64,000 nucleotides of DNA, from assembly GCF_002115745.1 (NCBI RefSeq), contig NZ_JFKB01000009.1, positions 1-64,000 on the forward strand. The letters are read 5' to 3'. The stretch's first letter is position 1. Each line of letters begins with the position of its first letter. This document shows positions 26,133-33,616 of this stretch, piece by piece. Under the pieces are notes generated by a model, which was not told the DNA's origin, ran no database searches, and saw nothing but the letters and a program-made list of their open reading frames with translations. This DNA is from Thalassospira alkalitolerans (GTDB lineage Bacteria > Pseudomonadota > Alphaproteobacteria > Rhodospirillales > Thalassospiraceae). The position numbers were made by a program, and so were the translations under genes.

Positions 26133-26158
26133 AAGGCAGATTTTTAAAAATCTGCCTT
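26133..26158. terminator. 26-bp perfect palindrome after the J-domain gene
   Basis: AAGGCAGATTTTT is followed at once by its complement AAAAATCTGCCTT. It lies 14 bp beyond the 3' end of the J-domain gene and can fold as a strong hairpin on either strand; no separate T-run follows, so termination is likely but not certain. Confidence 0.5.
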
Positions 26159-26171
26159 CCGAGGCAAATAA

Positions 26172-26816
26172 TCAAAGCGGCACCCGCTCCTCAAGATCGC
26201 GAATATATCGGGTCAACGACGAATACGCGGCGCTGATTTTCTTGAACCTTTCTTCGGCGACCTTGTCCCCGCCATTCGCGTCGGGATGATGTTTCTTGGA
26301 CAACGCTTTGTATTTTGATTTCAGCTCGTCCTTGGAAAACGGCCAGCCAAGGTCAAGTGTCGCCATAGCTTGCTGTTGTTCGGCAGGCATGCCCATCGCA
26401 CCGGCGCGACGCTGTGCTTCATCGGCTTTGCGTTTGCGATCACCGGCCGGATCCGCACCGGGTCCGTGATGACTTTGTTCGCCGTCTTCGTTAAAAAATC
26501 CGAACCCGTCGTTGAATTTAAAATTAAACGGCTTTTTCGCACCACGTATATGACCAAACTGCCAGGTTGGCCGTTGCCAATGGGTATCGCGGCGGACATC
26601 GCTTTCAATGTCTTCAGCTTTCATCCCGGCATAATAGTTCCATGACTTATTGTATTCGCGAACATGGTCCAGACAGAACTTATAGTATTCCCGAAGCTTG
26701 CGATCCTTGGGCGCACGAAATTCGCCATGCCCCTCGCATCCCGGCCACTCACATTCAGGCAGGATGGGTTCTTCATGGTAAAGAGTTTTGCGCTTGTTGC
26801 GTTGGCCTCGGCTCAT
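26172..26816 (-). CDS. J-domain (DnaJ-like) protein
   Basis: The 214-residue protein has its J domain at the C-terminus (about residues 155-214): LDLGWPFSKDELKSKYKALS, then KKHHPDANGGD with the essential HPD. The N-terminus carries Cys motifs CEWPGC and FCLDH that may bind metal, and a middle linker. This C-terminal-J layout is a conserved alphaproteobacterial family found next to cobS. J proteins stimulate DnaK-type chaperones; a role in cobaltochelatase or BolA-related assembly is suggested only by position. It is transcribed away from bolA across a 160-bp shared upstream region. Confidence 0.9.
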   Translation of the reverse strand: MSRGQRNKRKTLYHEEPILPECEWPGCEGHGEFRAPKDRKLREYYKFCLDHVREYNKSWNYYAGMKAEDIESDVRRDTHWQRPTWQFGHIRGAKKPFNFKFNDGFGFFNEDGEQSHHGPGADPAGDRKRKADEAQRRAGAMGMPAEQQQAMATLDLGWPFSKDELKSKYKALSKKHHPDANGGDKVAEERFKKISAAYSSLTRYIRDLEERVPL

Positions 26817-26976
26817 CTGCGTCTATATGTTCCAAATGTCGGACTTCGCAATATCATACGAGCCGTTTAAATGCGATAAAAGGCTTGAAAAACTGCCTTT
26901 GCGTGCCAGAACAGCGCCAACAGTTCCTTTTTCACAGTCATCAATGTGAAGCAATTAGAAATAAGAGGCCATTGTC

Positions 26977-27264
26977 ATGCAGATAGCCCAACAAATTCAA
27001 GACATCCTGACGACGGAATTTACGCCTACGAAACTCGACATTATCGACGATTCGTCAAAACATGCCGGCCATTCCGGTGCCGACCCGCGTGGCGAATCAC
27101 ATTTTTCCGTGTTGATCGTGTCCGACAAATTCGTTGGTGAAAGCCGCGTCAACCGTCAACGGCTGGTTTATGGTGCACTTGATCAGCTTCTAAAAGATCG
27201 CGTTCATGCGCTGGCCCTGAAAACCATGACACCCGCCGAATATGCAACAGCAACGGCAACCTAA
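26977..27264 (+). CDS. bolA: BolA-family protein
   Basis: This 95-residue protein has the BolA/KH-like fold: LDIIDDSSKHAGH, the conserved ESHFSVLIVSDKF and the signature SRVNRQRLVYGALDQLLKD, followed by VHALALKTMTP. BolA proteins bind monothiol glutaredoxins and iron-sulfur clusters and affect envelope and stress genes. The His in the KHAGH segment and the late His are candidate cluster ligands. It lies divergent from the J-domain gene. Confidence 0.93.
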   Translation: MQIAQQIQDILTTEFTPTKLDIIDDSSKHAGHSGADPRGESHFSVLIVSDKFVGESRVNRQRLVYGALDQLLKDRVHALALKTMTPAEYATATAT

Positions 27265-27420
27265 AATCCAATAGCGTTTATTCCACATCGTGAAATCAAC
27301 TTAGACGACCGTTTATTTTGGGCGCATAAAAACTACACAAGTTGCATGTGCAGTTTTGGATATGCGACACGGGCGGCGGCCAGACCGACGTCCGATACCA
27401 AAAAACGGGAGGACTACGTG

Positions 27421-28674
27421 ATGAAAACGCGCCTTCTCGGGGCGACCGTCGCCCTGTTTGTATCCGGCACAGCCTATGCGCAGGCTCCAGCCCCGGACAA
27501 TCTTGAAAAACTATCCAATTTCCAGTCCACAGGAACCACCGAATTTACCCGGATCGAGCAGGGTGGTGATTATGCTGCTGGCATTAAAAAGACACTCGAA
27601 CGGATTTCCCTGCCCGCGGGCTTCAAGATCGGCCTTTATGCCGTTGTCCCCGACGCACGTCACATTGCCGTTGGCCCACAGGGGGTTGTCGTCTTTGTCG
27701 GCACGCGCAAGGACAAGGTTTGGTCGGTTACCGACCGCAACAAGGATCGCGTCGCCGACGAGGTCAAGGATTTCGCGCCGTCCCTACGCTTTGCCATTCC
27801 AAACGGGCCATGTTTTTCGCCCGACGGGATGCTTTATATTGCGGAACAAAACCGGGTGCTGACATTCCCGGCGGCCGAATTTTTCTATGAAAGCCCGGAT
27901 GTTGCCGCGTTCAATGTGGTCAAACAGGGCGATCTGATCCCGCCATCAGAAGAAAGCTATAATCACACGGCACGTGTTTGCAAAATCGGCCCGGATGGCA
28001 AACTTTATATCTCGTTGGGTCAGCCGTTCAACGTTGCCCCCAAGGACAAACTTGATCTTTATCGGGAACAAGGAATGGGCGGAATCATCCGGATCAACAC
28101 CGATGGCACCGGACGCGAGGTTTATACCTATGGCGTTCGAAACTCGGTCGGACATGACTTCCATCCGCAAACCGGCGAACTATGGTGGACGGATAATCAG
28201 GTCGACGGAATGGGTGATGATATTCCACCCGGTGAAATCAATCACCAGACCGCCGCCGGTCAGCATTTCGGGCATCCATGGTATGGCGGCGGTGATGTTC
28301 GCACCAACGAATATGCCGGTGAAGAAGTCCCCTATGACGTGGTGATGCCAGCCGTTGCAACCGTTGCACATGCCGCCGATCTGGGAATGACGTTCTATAC
28401 GGGCAAGATGTTCCCCGGGAAATACAGCAATGCAATCTTCTCGGCCCAGCATGGGTCTTGGAACCGCACCACACCGGTTGGCGCACGGGTCATGGTGACC
28501 TTCATCGATAGTGACGGCAATGCCCGAACCGAACCCTTTGCCGAAGGATGGATCGATGAAAACGACGAATATCTTGGCCGCCCGGTTGATGTTGCCCAAC
28601 TGCGCGATGGGTCGCTGATTGTATCTGATGATCTTACCGGTGCGCTTTATCGCATCTGGTACGAGGGCAAATAA
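27421..28674 (+). CDS. Periplasmic quinoprotein (PQQ-type) sugar dehydrogenase-like protein
   Basis: The 417-residue protein has a signal peptide (LLGATVALFVSGTAYAQA) and a six-bladed propeller of the soluble glucose/sorbosone dehydrogenase family. Family blocks include SLPAGFKIGLYA, ARHIAVGPQGVVVFVGTRKD, GLRNPVGHDFHP-like (YGVRNSVGHDFHPQTGELWW) and SAQHGSWNRTTPVGARV. Members use PQQ and calcium to oxidise sugars; the substrate here is unknown. The ATG at 27421 follows GGGAGG; upstream starts in the same frame lack a signal. Its stop overlaps the next gene's ATG (TAATG). That gene is a di-haem cytochrome c, so the pair probably forms an electron-passing unit. Confidence 0.88.
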   Translation: MKTRLLGATVALFVSGTAYAQAPAPDNLEKLSNFQSTGTTEFTRIEQGGDYAAGIKKTLERISLPAGFKIGLYAVVPDARHIAVGPQGVVVFVGTRKDKVWSVTDRNKDRVADEVKDFAPSLRFAIPNGPCFSPDGMLYIAEQNRVLTFPAAEFFYESPDVAAFNVVKQGDLIPPSEESYNHTARVCKIGPDGKLYISLGQPFNVAPKDKLDLYREQGMGGIIRINTDGTGREVYTYGVRNSVGHDFHPQTGELWWTDNQVDGMGDDIPPGEINHQTAAGQHFGHPWYGGGDVRTNEYAGEEVPYDVVMPAVATVAHAADLGMTFYTGKMFPGKYSNAIFSAQHGSWNRTTPVGARVMVTFIDSDGNARTEPFAEGWIDENDEYLGRPVDVAQLRDGSLIVSDDLTGALYRIWYEGK

Positions 28675-29288
28675 TGCGGATTGTCGTTTTTACCCTTCTC
28701 GGCTTTACCCTTCTCGGCGGGCTTTTGCCCGCCGGGGATTCTTTGGCACAGGATGCCAGTACAAACACCAATACCGACGCCGGTCGAAAAGTTGCCGGCA
28801 TTTGCCGAACCTGTCATGGACTAGATGGGAAATCGCGCATCCCGATTGCGCCCCATATCGGCGGTGAACCGATAGAATACATCAAGTCACAGCTACATGC
28901 CTTTCGCGACGGTCGACGGGTGCATGAAATGATGACCGTCGTGGCAAGCAGTTTAACCGACCAACAGATTTCTGATGTTGCAGCCTGGTATAATCATTTC
29001 GAAATCACCGCGGTACTTCCTACCGGAAAAACCGAAGACGATGCGCCTGAACTTTGCATTGCCTGTCATGGCACAACCGGCCTTTCCGAAATACCGGATG
29101 CCCCCAATCTTGCGGGCGAAACCAATATTTATATCGAAACACAACTCAAGGCATTTCAAACCGGCAAACGACATCACGACATCATGACACCGATTGCATC
29201 GGAACTAACCGAGTCTGAAATGCATGCGGCATCGGACTGGTATAGTGCAATCAGCATCAAGATTTCCGACCCAACGCCATCAAAGTAA
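28674..29288 (+). CDS. Di-haem cytochrome c (c4-like), secreted
   Basis: The 204-residue protein has a signal peptide (LLGFTLLGGLLPAGDSLAQ) and two tandem c-type domains, with haem motifs CRTCHG and CIACHG. Each domain is followed by a PxIGGE or PNLAGE-type segment and a downstream Met for the sixth ligand (HEMMTVVASSL and HDIMTPIASEL). This is a c4-like periplasmic electron carrier. One-base overlap with the dehydrogenase gene indicates coupled expression, so it likely takes electrons from that enzyme. Confidence 0.9.
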   Translation: MRIVVFTLLGFTLLGGLLPAGDSLAQDASTNTNTDAGRKVAGICRTCHGLDGKSRIPIAPHIGGEPIEYIKSQLHAFRDGRRVHEMMTVVASSLTDQQISDVAAWYNHFEITAVLPTGKTEDDAPELCIACHGTTGLSEIPDAPNLAGETNIYIETQLKAFQTGKRHHDIMTPIASELTESEMHAASDWYSAISIKISDPTPSK

Positions 29289-29299
29289 CCCCCCTCCTA

Positions 29300-29320
29300 G
29301 TCAGGACCTAAGGTCCTGAC
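29300..29320. repeat. 21-bp perfect palindrome, possible terminator or element remnant
   Basis: GTCAGGACCT and AGGTCCTGAC surround a single A, between the convergent cytochrome and solute-binding genes. The core GTCAGGACC also forms the tip of the inverted repeats of the MITE-like element at 35509-35777. It could serve both genes as a terminator. Confidence 0.6.
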
Positions 29321-29321
29321 C

Positions 29322-30647
29322 CTAACTATCAGGGCGAAGGGCTGCGGAAACATCAAGCCCGACGGTCATCGCCGCAATGACCTTGCCATTTTCCGGATCA
29401 ACAACAGGTACTGTAACTTGCGACAAAAACGCCCGGGTTGATCCATCGAAATAGATATCGGCGATTTGGATCTGATCAGGGTCCTGATCCAGAACGACCT
29501 TGAACTTCGGTTCATCTGACTGATCAAAATCAGACGTCAACCGACTCATACCAACAATCGCGCCGCTTGCCTTGAAAACAAAAATCTCGGCCATGTTATC
29601 GGCATGGATATCATGAAAGGTCGCAAGAACCGTCGAAAGCGGGTTTTGCAAAGTCTCGGTTGCCTTGGCGCTGGTCGCACCGCGTAAACTGTGATCACGC
29701 CATTCCTGATCAAGTTCCGCCACGGCACCTGAACGCATTTCCGGCTTGGCCAATTCGGCCTTTACCTTGGCAAGCAGTTCCGGATCACGTGCCATTTCAC
29801 GGATTACCGGCAATTGCTGGCGCAGGATCAATTCGCGTTCCCAATCTTCAAGGCGCATCGGCAGCGTTTCACAATTGCGCAATGCATCATTCAGCCCGGC
29901 AATCAGGTTGGGATTGCGCTGGGTATATTCGCGCCCGAAATAGACAACAAGCGGGGCATAACGTTCAAATGTCAGGTTAAACTGACTTGCGTCATAGCCC
30001 ATATCATCACGGGCGGCTTCAAAGGTTTGTTTATCAACCAGCGCATATTCAACCCGCCCAATCAGGACCTGCGAGATCAGCGAATTGATCGACGGTACCT
30101 TTGCAATATCCTGATAATCCTGTTCGGCTAGCCATTCAGCTTCGTTAGACCCCAGTATCCCTGCAACCGATACAAGGCTTTCCGGTGTTGGGCTCTTGGC
30201 GGCGCTATGCTTCTGATCAACCCCGGAAACCCATACCCATTTTTCCAGCGCAAGCGGTAAAGACGGATCGGCATATTCATCCATTAACGGACTGATGCGG
30301 GCAAGAAAGAAGCCATCCGCCTGGCCATTACGCACCATTTCACGGTTACGCTGACGCGGCGCAATTGCTATTCCGTAACTGACGCCGATCCGGTCAAATG
30401 CGCAGTTTAAAACCGTGATCGAATAACCCTGAAGAATACCATCCTGAAGCTGCTGATAGGGGGGCTGCAGATTGGTTTGAAGGATCATAAACGGTTCTTC
30501 ATCAAGTGCGGTCTGGGTCTGCGCATCGAACGAAGGAAAGATGATTGCACCATAATACGCAATCAGGAACAGCAACGTACTGCGCATGCAGGCATACACA
30601 GATCGCCTGTAAGAAATCCGACCTTGTGCATATTCTTGGCGCTTCAT
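29322..30647 (-). CDS. Secreted solute-binding protein with a sensor-like C-terminal domain
   Basis: The 441-residue protein has an N-terminal hydrophobic segment (STLLFLIAYYGAIIF, about residues 23-37) that is a signal peptide or anchor. Residues of about 50-280 form a family-3 periplasmic solute-binding domain: FMILQTNLQPPYQQLQDGIL, then the GYSITVLNCAFDRIG block and ISQVLIGRVEYALVDKQTF. The last 110 residues (AEIFVFKASGAIVGMSRLTS, later TVPVVDPENGKVIAAMTVG) resemble a Cache/PDC sensor fold. No transporter, kinase or output domain is attached or adjacent. It may bind a small ligand and pass the signal to a partner elsewhere; that is inference. Confidence 0.75.
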   Translation of the reverse strand: MKRQEYAQGRISYRRSVYACMRSTLLFLIAYYGAIIFPSFDAQTQTALDEEPFMILQTNLQPPYQQLQDGILQGYSITVLNCAFDRIGVSYGIAIAPRQRNREMVRNGQADGFFLARISPLMDEYADPSLPLALEKWVWVSGVDQKHSAAKSPTPESLVSVAGILGSNEAEWLAEQDYQDIAKVPSINSLISQVLIGRVEYALVDKQTFEAARDDMGYDASQFNLTFERYAPLVVYFGREYTQRNPNLIAGLNDALRNCETLPMRLEDWERELILRQQLPVIREMARDPELLAKVKAELAKPEMRSGAVAELDQEWRDHSLRGATSAKATETLQNPLSTVLATFHDIHADNMAEIFVFKASGAIVGMSRLTSDFDQSDEPKFKVVLDQDPDQIQIADIYFDGSTRAFLSQVTVPVVDPENGKVIAAMTVGLDVSAALRPDS

Positions 30648-30768
30648 TCAACACCTGACATTTCAACGAACTGTTGCGGTAATCAATATTAGGCGCGACT
30701 TTCCCTGATACAAGATAATACCAATATGCGTGATTTCCGAGAACCGGCAAAGATCAGGGTATTAGGGG

Positions 30769-31368
30769 TCATCCAGATGACGGGTCGCCAGTATACATAT
30801 CCGGGGCGATCCGCTTGACCGCGGCGCCATCACTGCGCCAGCCATGGCAACTATTGACCAACGGGGAACGCCGTTTTCTGGACGGGCCGGACGTCGCACC
30901 ATCTTGTTCGGCCTGTTTTCGCCGTTCTTCAGCCTCACGCACGCGGATCGGAAAGATTGTCTGAAACGCCGTTGTTGCCACCGGCCCCATCAGTTCGGTC
31001 AGATGGGTACAGCCGTAAATACCACCGACCTTTTCGCGGATTTGCTGTTTTAAACCCGGTCCGATCTTAAGCCCGACCAGATTTTCATAGTTCGGCGCGA
31101 TCTCGTCACAAGCACTGAACGGCGCGTGGTCGGTTACGGCTTCGGCGGCATGGATAACCATGTCGTCCCTCACCGTGATTCGCAGCCACATTTCATGGAT
31201 CGGCACACCAGGTGGAATTTCGCCGCGATCATTGTTTTCGAACCCATATGTCTTGGTATCGGTAATATGGCCTTCGATATCCCAAAGACCGTCCTTTCGA
31301 CGATACCCGGTACAGGTAATCTTGCGGGTATGGATATGATCACGTTCGGCGGGACTGGATAGGGGCAT
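30769..31368 (-). CDS. DUF2889 protein
   Basis: The 199-residue protein matches the DUF2889 family by eye: HTRKITCTGYRRKDGLWDIE then GHITDTKTYGF, MWLRITVRDDMVIHAAEAVT and YGCTHLTELMGPVATTAFQT. No enzyme activity is established for the family. The ATG at 31368 follows GGAGAG; an in-frame extension to 31401 crosses the predicted promoter and operator, so it is rejected. A TTTACGT-centred palindrome overlaps the -10 region and resembles the site of LiuR, a regulator of branched-chain amino acid and acyl-CoA breakdown. That hints at a link to acyl-CoA metabolism. Confidence 0.85.
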   Translation of the reverse strand: MPLSSPAERDHIHTRKITCTGYRRKDGLWDIEGHITDTKTYGFENNDRGEIPPGVPIHEMWLRITVRDDMVIHAAEAVTDHAPFSACDEIAPNYENLVGLKIGPGLKQQIREKVGGIYGCTHLTELMGPVATTAFQTIFPIRVREAEERRKQAEQDGATSGPSRKRRSPLVNSCHGWRSDGAAVKRIAPDMYTGDPSSG

Positions 31369-31380
31369 GGCGTTCTCTCC

Positions 31381-31396
31381 TTTACGTAAACGTAAA
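31381..31396. promoter_or_regulatory. 16-bp palindromic operator over the DUF2889 promoter, LiuR-like
   Basis: TTTACGTAAACGTAAA has arms TTTACGT and ACGTAAA around two bases. It covers the predicted -10 hexamer of DUF2889 and ends just before the ribosome-binding sequence. As I recall it, the motif described for LiuR (MerR family) is very similar. A repressor-type operator is the simplest reading. Confidence 0.6.
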
Positions 31397-31419
31397 GACA
31401 TTCACCGCTACGTTGTCAA
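31391..31419 (-). promoter_or_regulatory. Promoter of the DUF2889 gene
   Basis: On the minus strand TTGACA at 31414-31419 is followed after 17 bp by TTTACG, which overlaps the palindromic operator. The leader would be only about 15-20 nt. Confidence 0.5.
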
Positions 31420-31436
31420 CTGTCTAAAATACGAAA

Positions 31437-31465
31437 CGGCAAGCGCAAAAATCCTGCGCCTGCCG
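31437..31465 (-). terminator. Terminator of the CBS-domain gene
   Basis: CGGCAGGCGC pairs with GCGCTTGCCG (one G-U pair) around a 9-nt loop and is followed on the minus strand by TTTCGTATTTT. Confidence 0.75.
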
Positions 31466-31496
31466 CCAGAACCAAGGCATTTCAATAAAATACGAT

Positions 31497-31946
31497 TTAA
31501 GCAACGCCGTAATCAGACCCGAAAATAAACTTTTCGCGTTCACGCAAGTCTTCTTCAAGCTGCGCCTTAACGACATTGAACAGATCGCGGATCGACACCA
31601 TGCCAACAACCTTGTCCCCATCGACCACCGGAAGATGCCGATAGCGACGCTCACTCATCAGCTCAAGCGCATACATTGCCGTATCGTTTGGACCAAGTGT
31701 ATCGGGATTTGACGTCATGACCTGCTTTAAGGATGTTTCCCTAGCATTCAGGCCCATTGCGACAACACGGTTCACAAGGTCCCGTTCCGTAAAAATGCCT
31801 GCCAGACTGGCATCATCATCTGCAATGATAACGGCACCGATCCTGCGTTCCGTCATCATATTGACGGCGTCCATAACCGAGTCTGCGGGATTTAGGGTTG
31901 CGATCAATTGCTCTTTGACCACCCCAGGTACGATTTTCGTATCCAT
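31497..31946 (-). CDS. Two-CBS-domain protein
   Basis: The 149-residue soluble protein consists of two CBS domains: VMDAVNMMTERRIGAVIIAD with GIFTERDLVNRV, and AMYALELMSERRYRHLPVVD with VGMVSIRDLFNVV. Stand-alone CBS pairs bind adenine nucleotides and regulate partners. The ATG at 31946 with AGAGAG upstream is preferred over an in-frame upstream start at 32015, which adds a polar segment foreign to the family. No partner is visible next door except the CNNM-type gene, which is a separate unit. Confidence 0.88.
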   Translation of the reverse strand: MDTKIVPGVVKEQLIATLNPADSVMDAVNMMTERRIGAVIIADDDASLAGIFTERDLVNRVVAMGLNARETSLKQVMTSNPDTLGPNDTAMYALELMSERRYRHLPVVDGDKVVGMVSIRDLFNVVKAQLEEDLREREKFIFGSDYGVA

Positions 31947-32130
31947 ATTTTCTCTCTGCGGGTTGCTGTTGCCACGTGCCCTGCCCCGATCAGATTGCCT
32001 GACAATGCGCATCAAATACGCTTGGGGCCCTTATTTGCAAGTGGCCCTGCAATCATATGGATCAAGACCTTGATTGATCATTTTAACCGATAAGTAGATT
32101 TAATAGAATAACTTTACGCCACAAACGCAA

Positions 32131-32164
32131 AACGGGCAGCATGGTTTCCCACACTGCCCGCCGG
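32131..32164. terminator. Hairpin after the CNNM-family gene
   Basis: CGGGCAG and CTGCCCG form a stem with an inner part-paired segment; TTTTGCGTTTG follows on the minus strand and GGTTTTTG on the plus strand. Confidence 0.6.
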
Positions 32165-32199
32165 TTTTTGTCCCGCAATCGTTAATTCATTAATTCATT

Positions 32200-33477
32200 T
32201 CATCGGTTCAATTCATCGGTCGCGACTTCGCTGACTTCACGTAACTTGATACGGGTGACCTGATTACGAATACGCCGCAGAACTTCAAATTCCAGTCCAT
32301 GGAAACGGAACTGTTGCCCAACATCGGGAATACGGCGGGTTTCATAAAGCAAAAGCCCGGCAACGGTGGCAGCTTCTTCATCTGGCAAGCGCCATCCAAA
32401 ACGACGATTAAGATCGCGGATGGTCACATCCCCGCGCACAATCACCGAACCGTCCGTTTGCGGCTGCACGCCGACAACTTCAACATCAGTTTCATCGGCG
32501 ATATCACCAACGATTTCTTCAAGGATGTCTTCAAGCGAGACAACGCCTTCGAACGCGCCATATTCATCAATCACGATGGCAAAATGTTCGTGTCGTTCCT
32601 TGAATGCCTTTAACTGATCGGCAAGTGTGGTGCTGTCGGGGATAAACCAAGGTACGGCACTCAGCGCGCGGACGTCTTCTGCTGTTTCGGGTTTTGATCC
32701 ACGTACAATAGCTTTCAGCGCCTCGCGGGCATGCAGCACACCAACGATATTATCCGGATCCTTGTCATAGATCGGGATGCGGGTATGCGGACTGGCCAGC
32801 ACGGTATCAAGGATTTCTTCTATCGGGCGGGTAATATCAATCATCTGCACCTTGCGCCGGTGCACCATGATTTCCCAGACACCAACATCTTCAAGGTCGA
32901 GAACCCCGTGCAACATGGTGCGTTCAGCATGATGATCACCAACCACAACATCATCGGCATGAAGTTCAATTGCCCCACGCAATTCCCGTTCACTGTCGGT
33001 TCCCGGTCCCTCGCCACTGCCAAACAGACGCAATGTTGCGCGAACAACCACCTGAATCGTCTGGGTAACAGGGCCAAACACCACGACCAGAATGCTCATC
33101 GGGCGCGCAACACGAAGCGCCATACTGTCGGCATGTTGCAGGGCATAAGTCTTGGGAAGGATTTCGGAAAACACCAGGACAAGAACCGTCATCCCGGCGG
33201 TGGCATAAACCACACCACGTTCGCCAAACAATTCGATCATCACCGATGTCGCAAGTGCAGATGCCAGAATATTGACCATATTGTTGCCAAGCAAAATGGC
33301 CCCAAGCAGGCGTTCCTGATACTGACGAAGTCGGTTAACGATCCCCGCTCTTTGATCTCCATCCTGTTCCTTGTGATGCATGACCGGCTTTGATGCCGCG
33401 GTCAACGCGGTCTCCGAGCCAGAAAAGAAAGCCGACAACATCAGCAGGATAAAAATCACGACAATCGTGATTGTCAT
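32200..33477 (-). CDS. CNNM/CorC-family membrane transporter (hemolysin-like)
   Basis: The 425-residue protein has an N-terminal DUF21/CNNM membrane domain (ITIVVIFILLMLSAFFSGSE, LLGAILLGNNMVNILASALA, then VLVLVFSEILPKTYAL). A CBS pair follows at about residues 200-330 (HTRIPIYDKDPDNIVGVLHA, FAIVIDEYGAFEGVVSLEDI). A C-terminal CorC/HlyC transporter-associated domain completes it. The SEILPK motif in the third helix is characteristic. Family members handle magnesium or sodium-coupled magnesium export; the hemolysin name is historical. It is a single-gene unit. Confidence 0.92.
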   Translation of the reverse strand: MTITIVVIFILLMLSAFFSGSETALTAASKPVMHHKEQDGDQRAGIVNRLRQYQERLLGAILLGNNMVNILASALATSVMIELFGERGVVYATAGMTVLVLVFSEILPKTYALQHADSMALRVARPMSILVVVFGPVTQTIQVVVRATLRLFGSGEGPGTDSERELRGAIELHADDVVVGDHHAERTMLHGVLDLEDVGVWEIMVHRRKVQMIDITRPIEEILDTVLASPHTRIPIYDKDPDNIVGVLHAREALKAIVRGSKPETAEDVRALSAVPWFIPDSTTLADQLKAFKERHEHFAIVIDEYGAFEGVVSLEDILEEIVGDIADETDVEVVGVQPQTDGSVIVRGDVTIRDLNRRFGWRLPDEEAATVAGLLLYETRRIPDVGQQFRFHGLEFEVLRRIRNQVTRIKLREVSEVATDELNR

Positions 33478-33616
33478 TCAGGTCCGTCTCCAAAGGGTGT
33501 TTGCGCAAACAGAACGTCACTTTGTCCTGTTGCGGCGTATCAGGTCAATCTTCCATCGGGCATATCATCGGTTTCACCATCGCATTGATCGTGAAATCAA
33601 ACCCACCAACAGCATA

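Noticed and set aside
26935-26954. TTCACA-N8-TGTGAA inverted repeat before bolA as a CRP site
   Set aside because: The half-sites are in the wrong order for CRP (TGTGA first), and the spacing differs.
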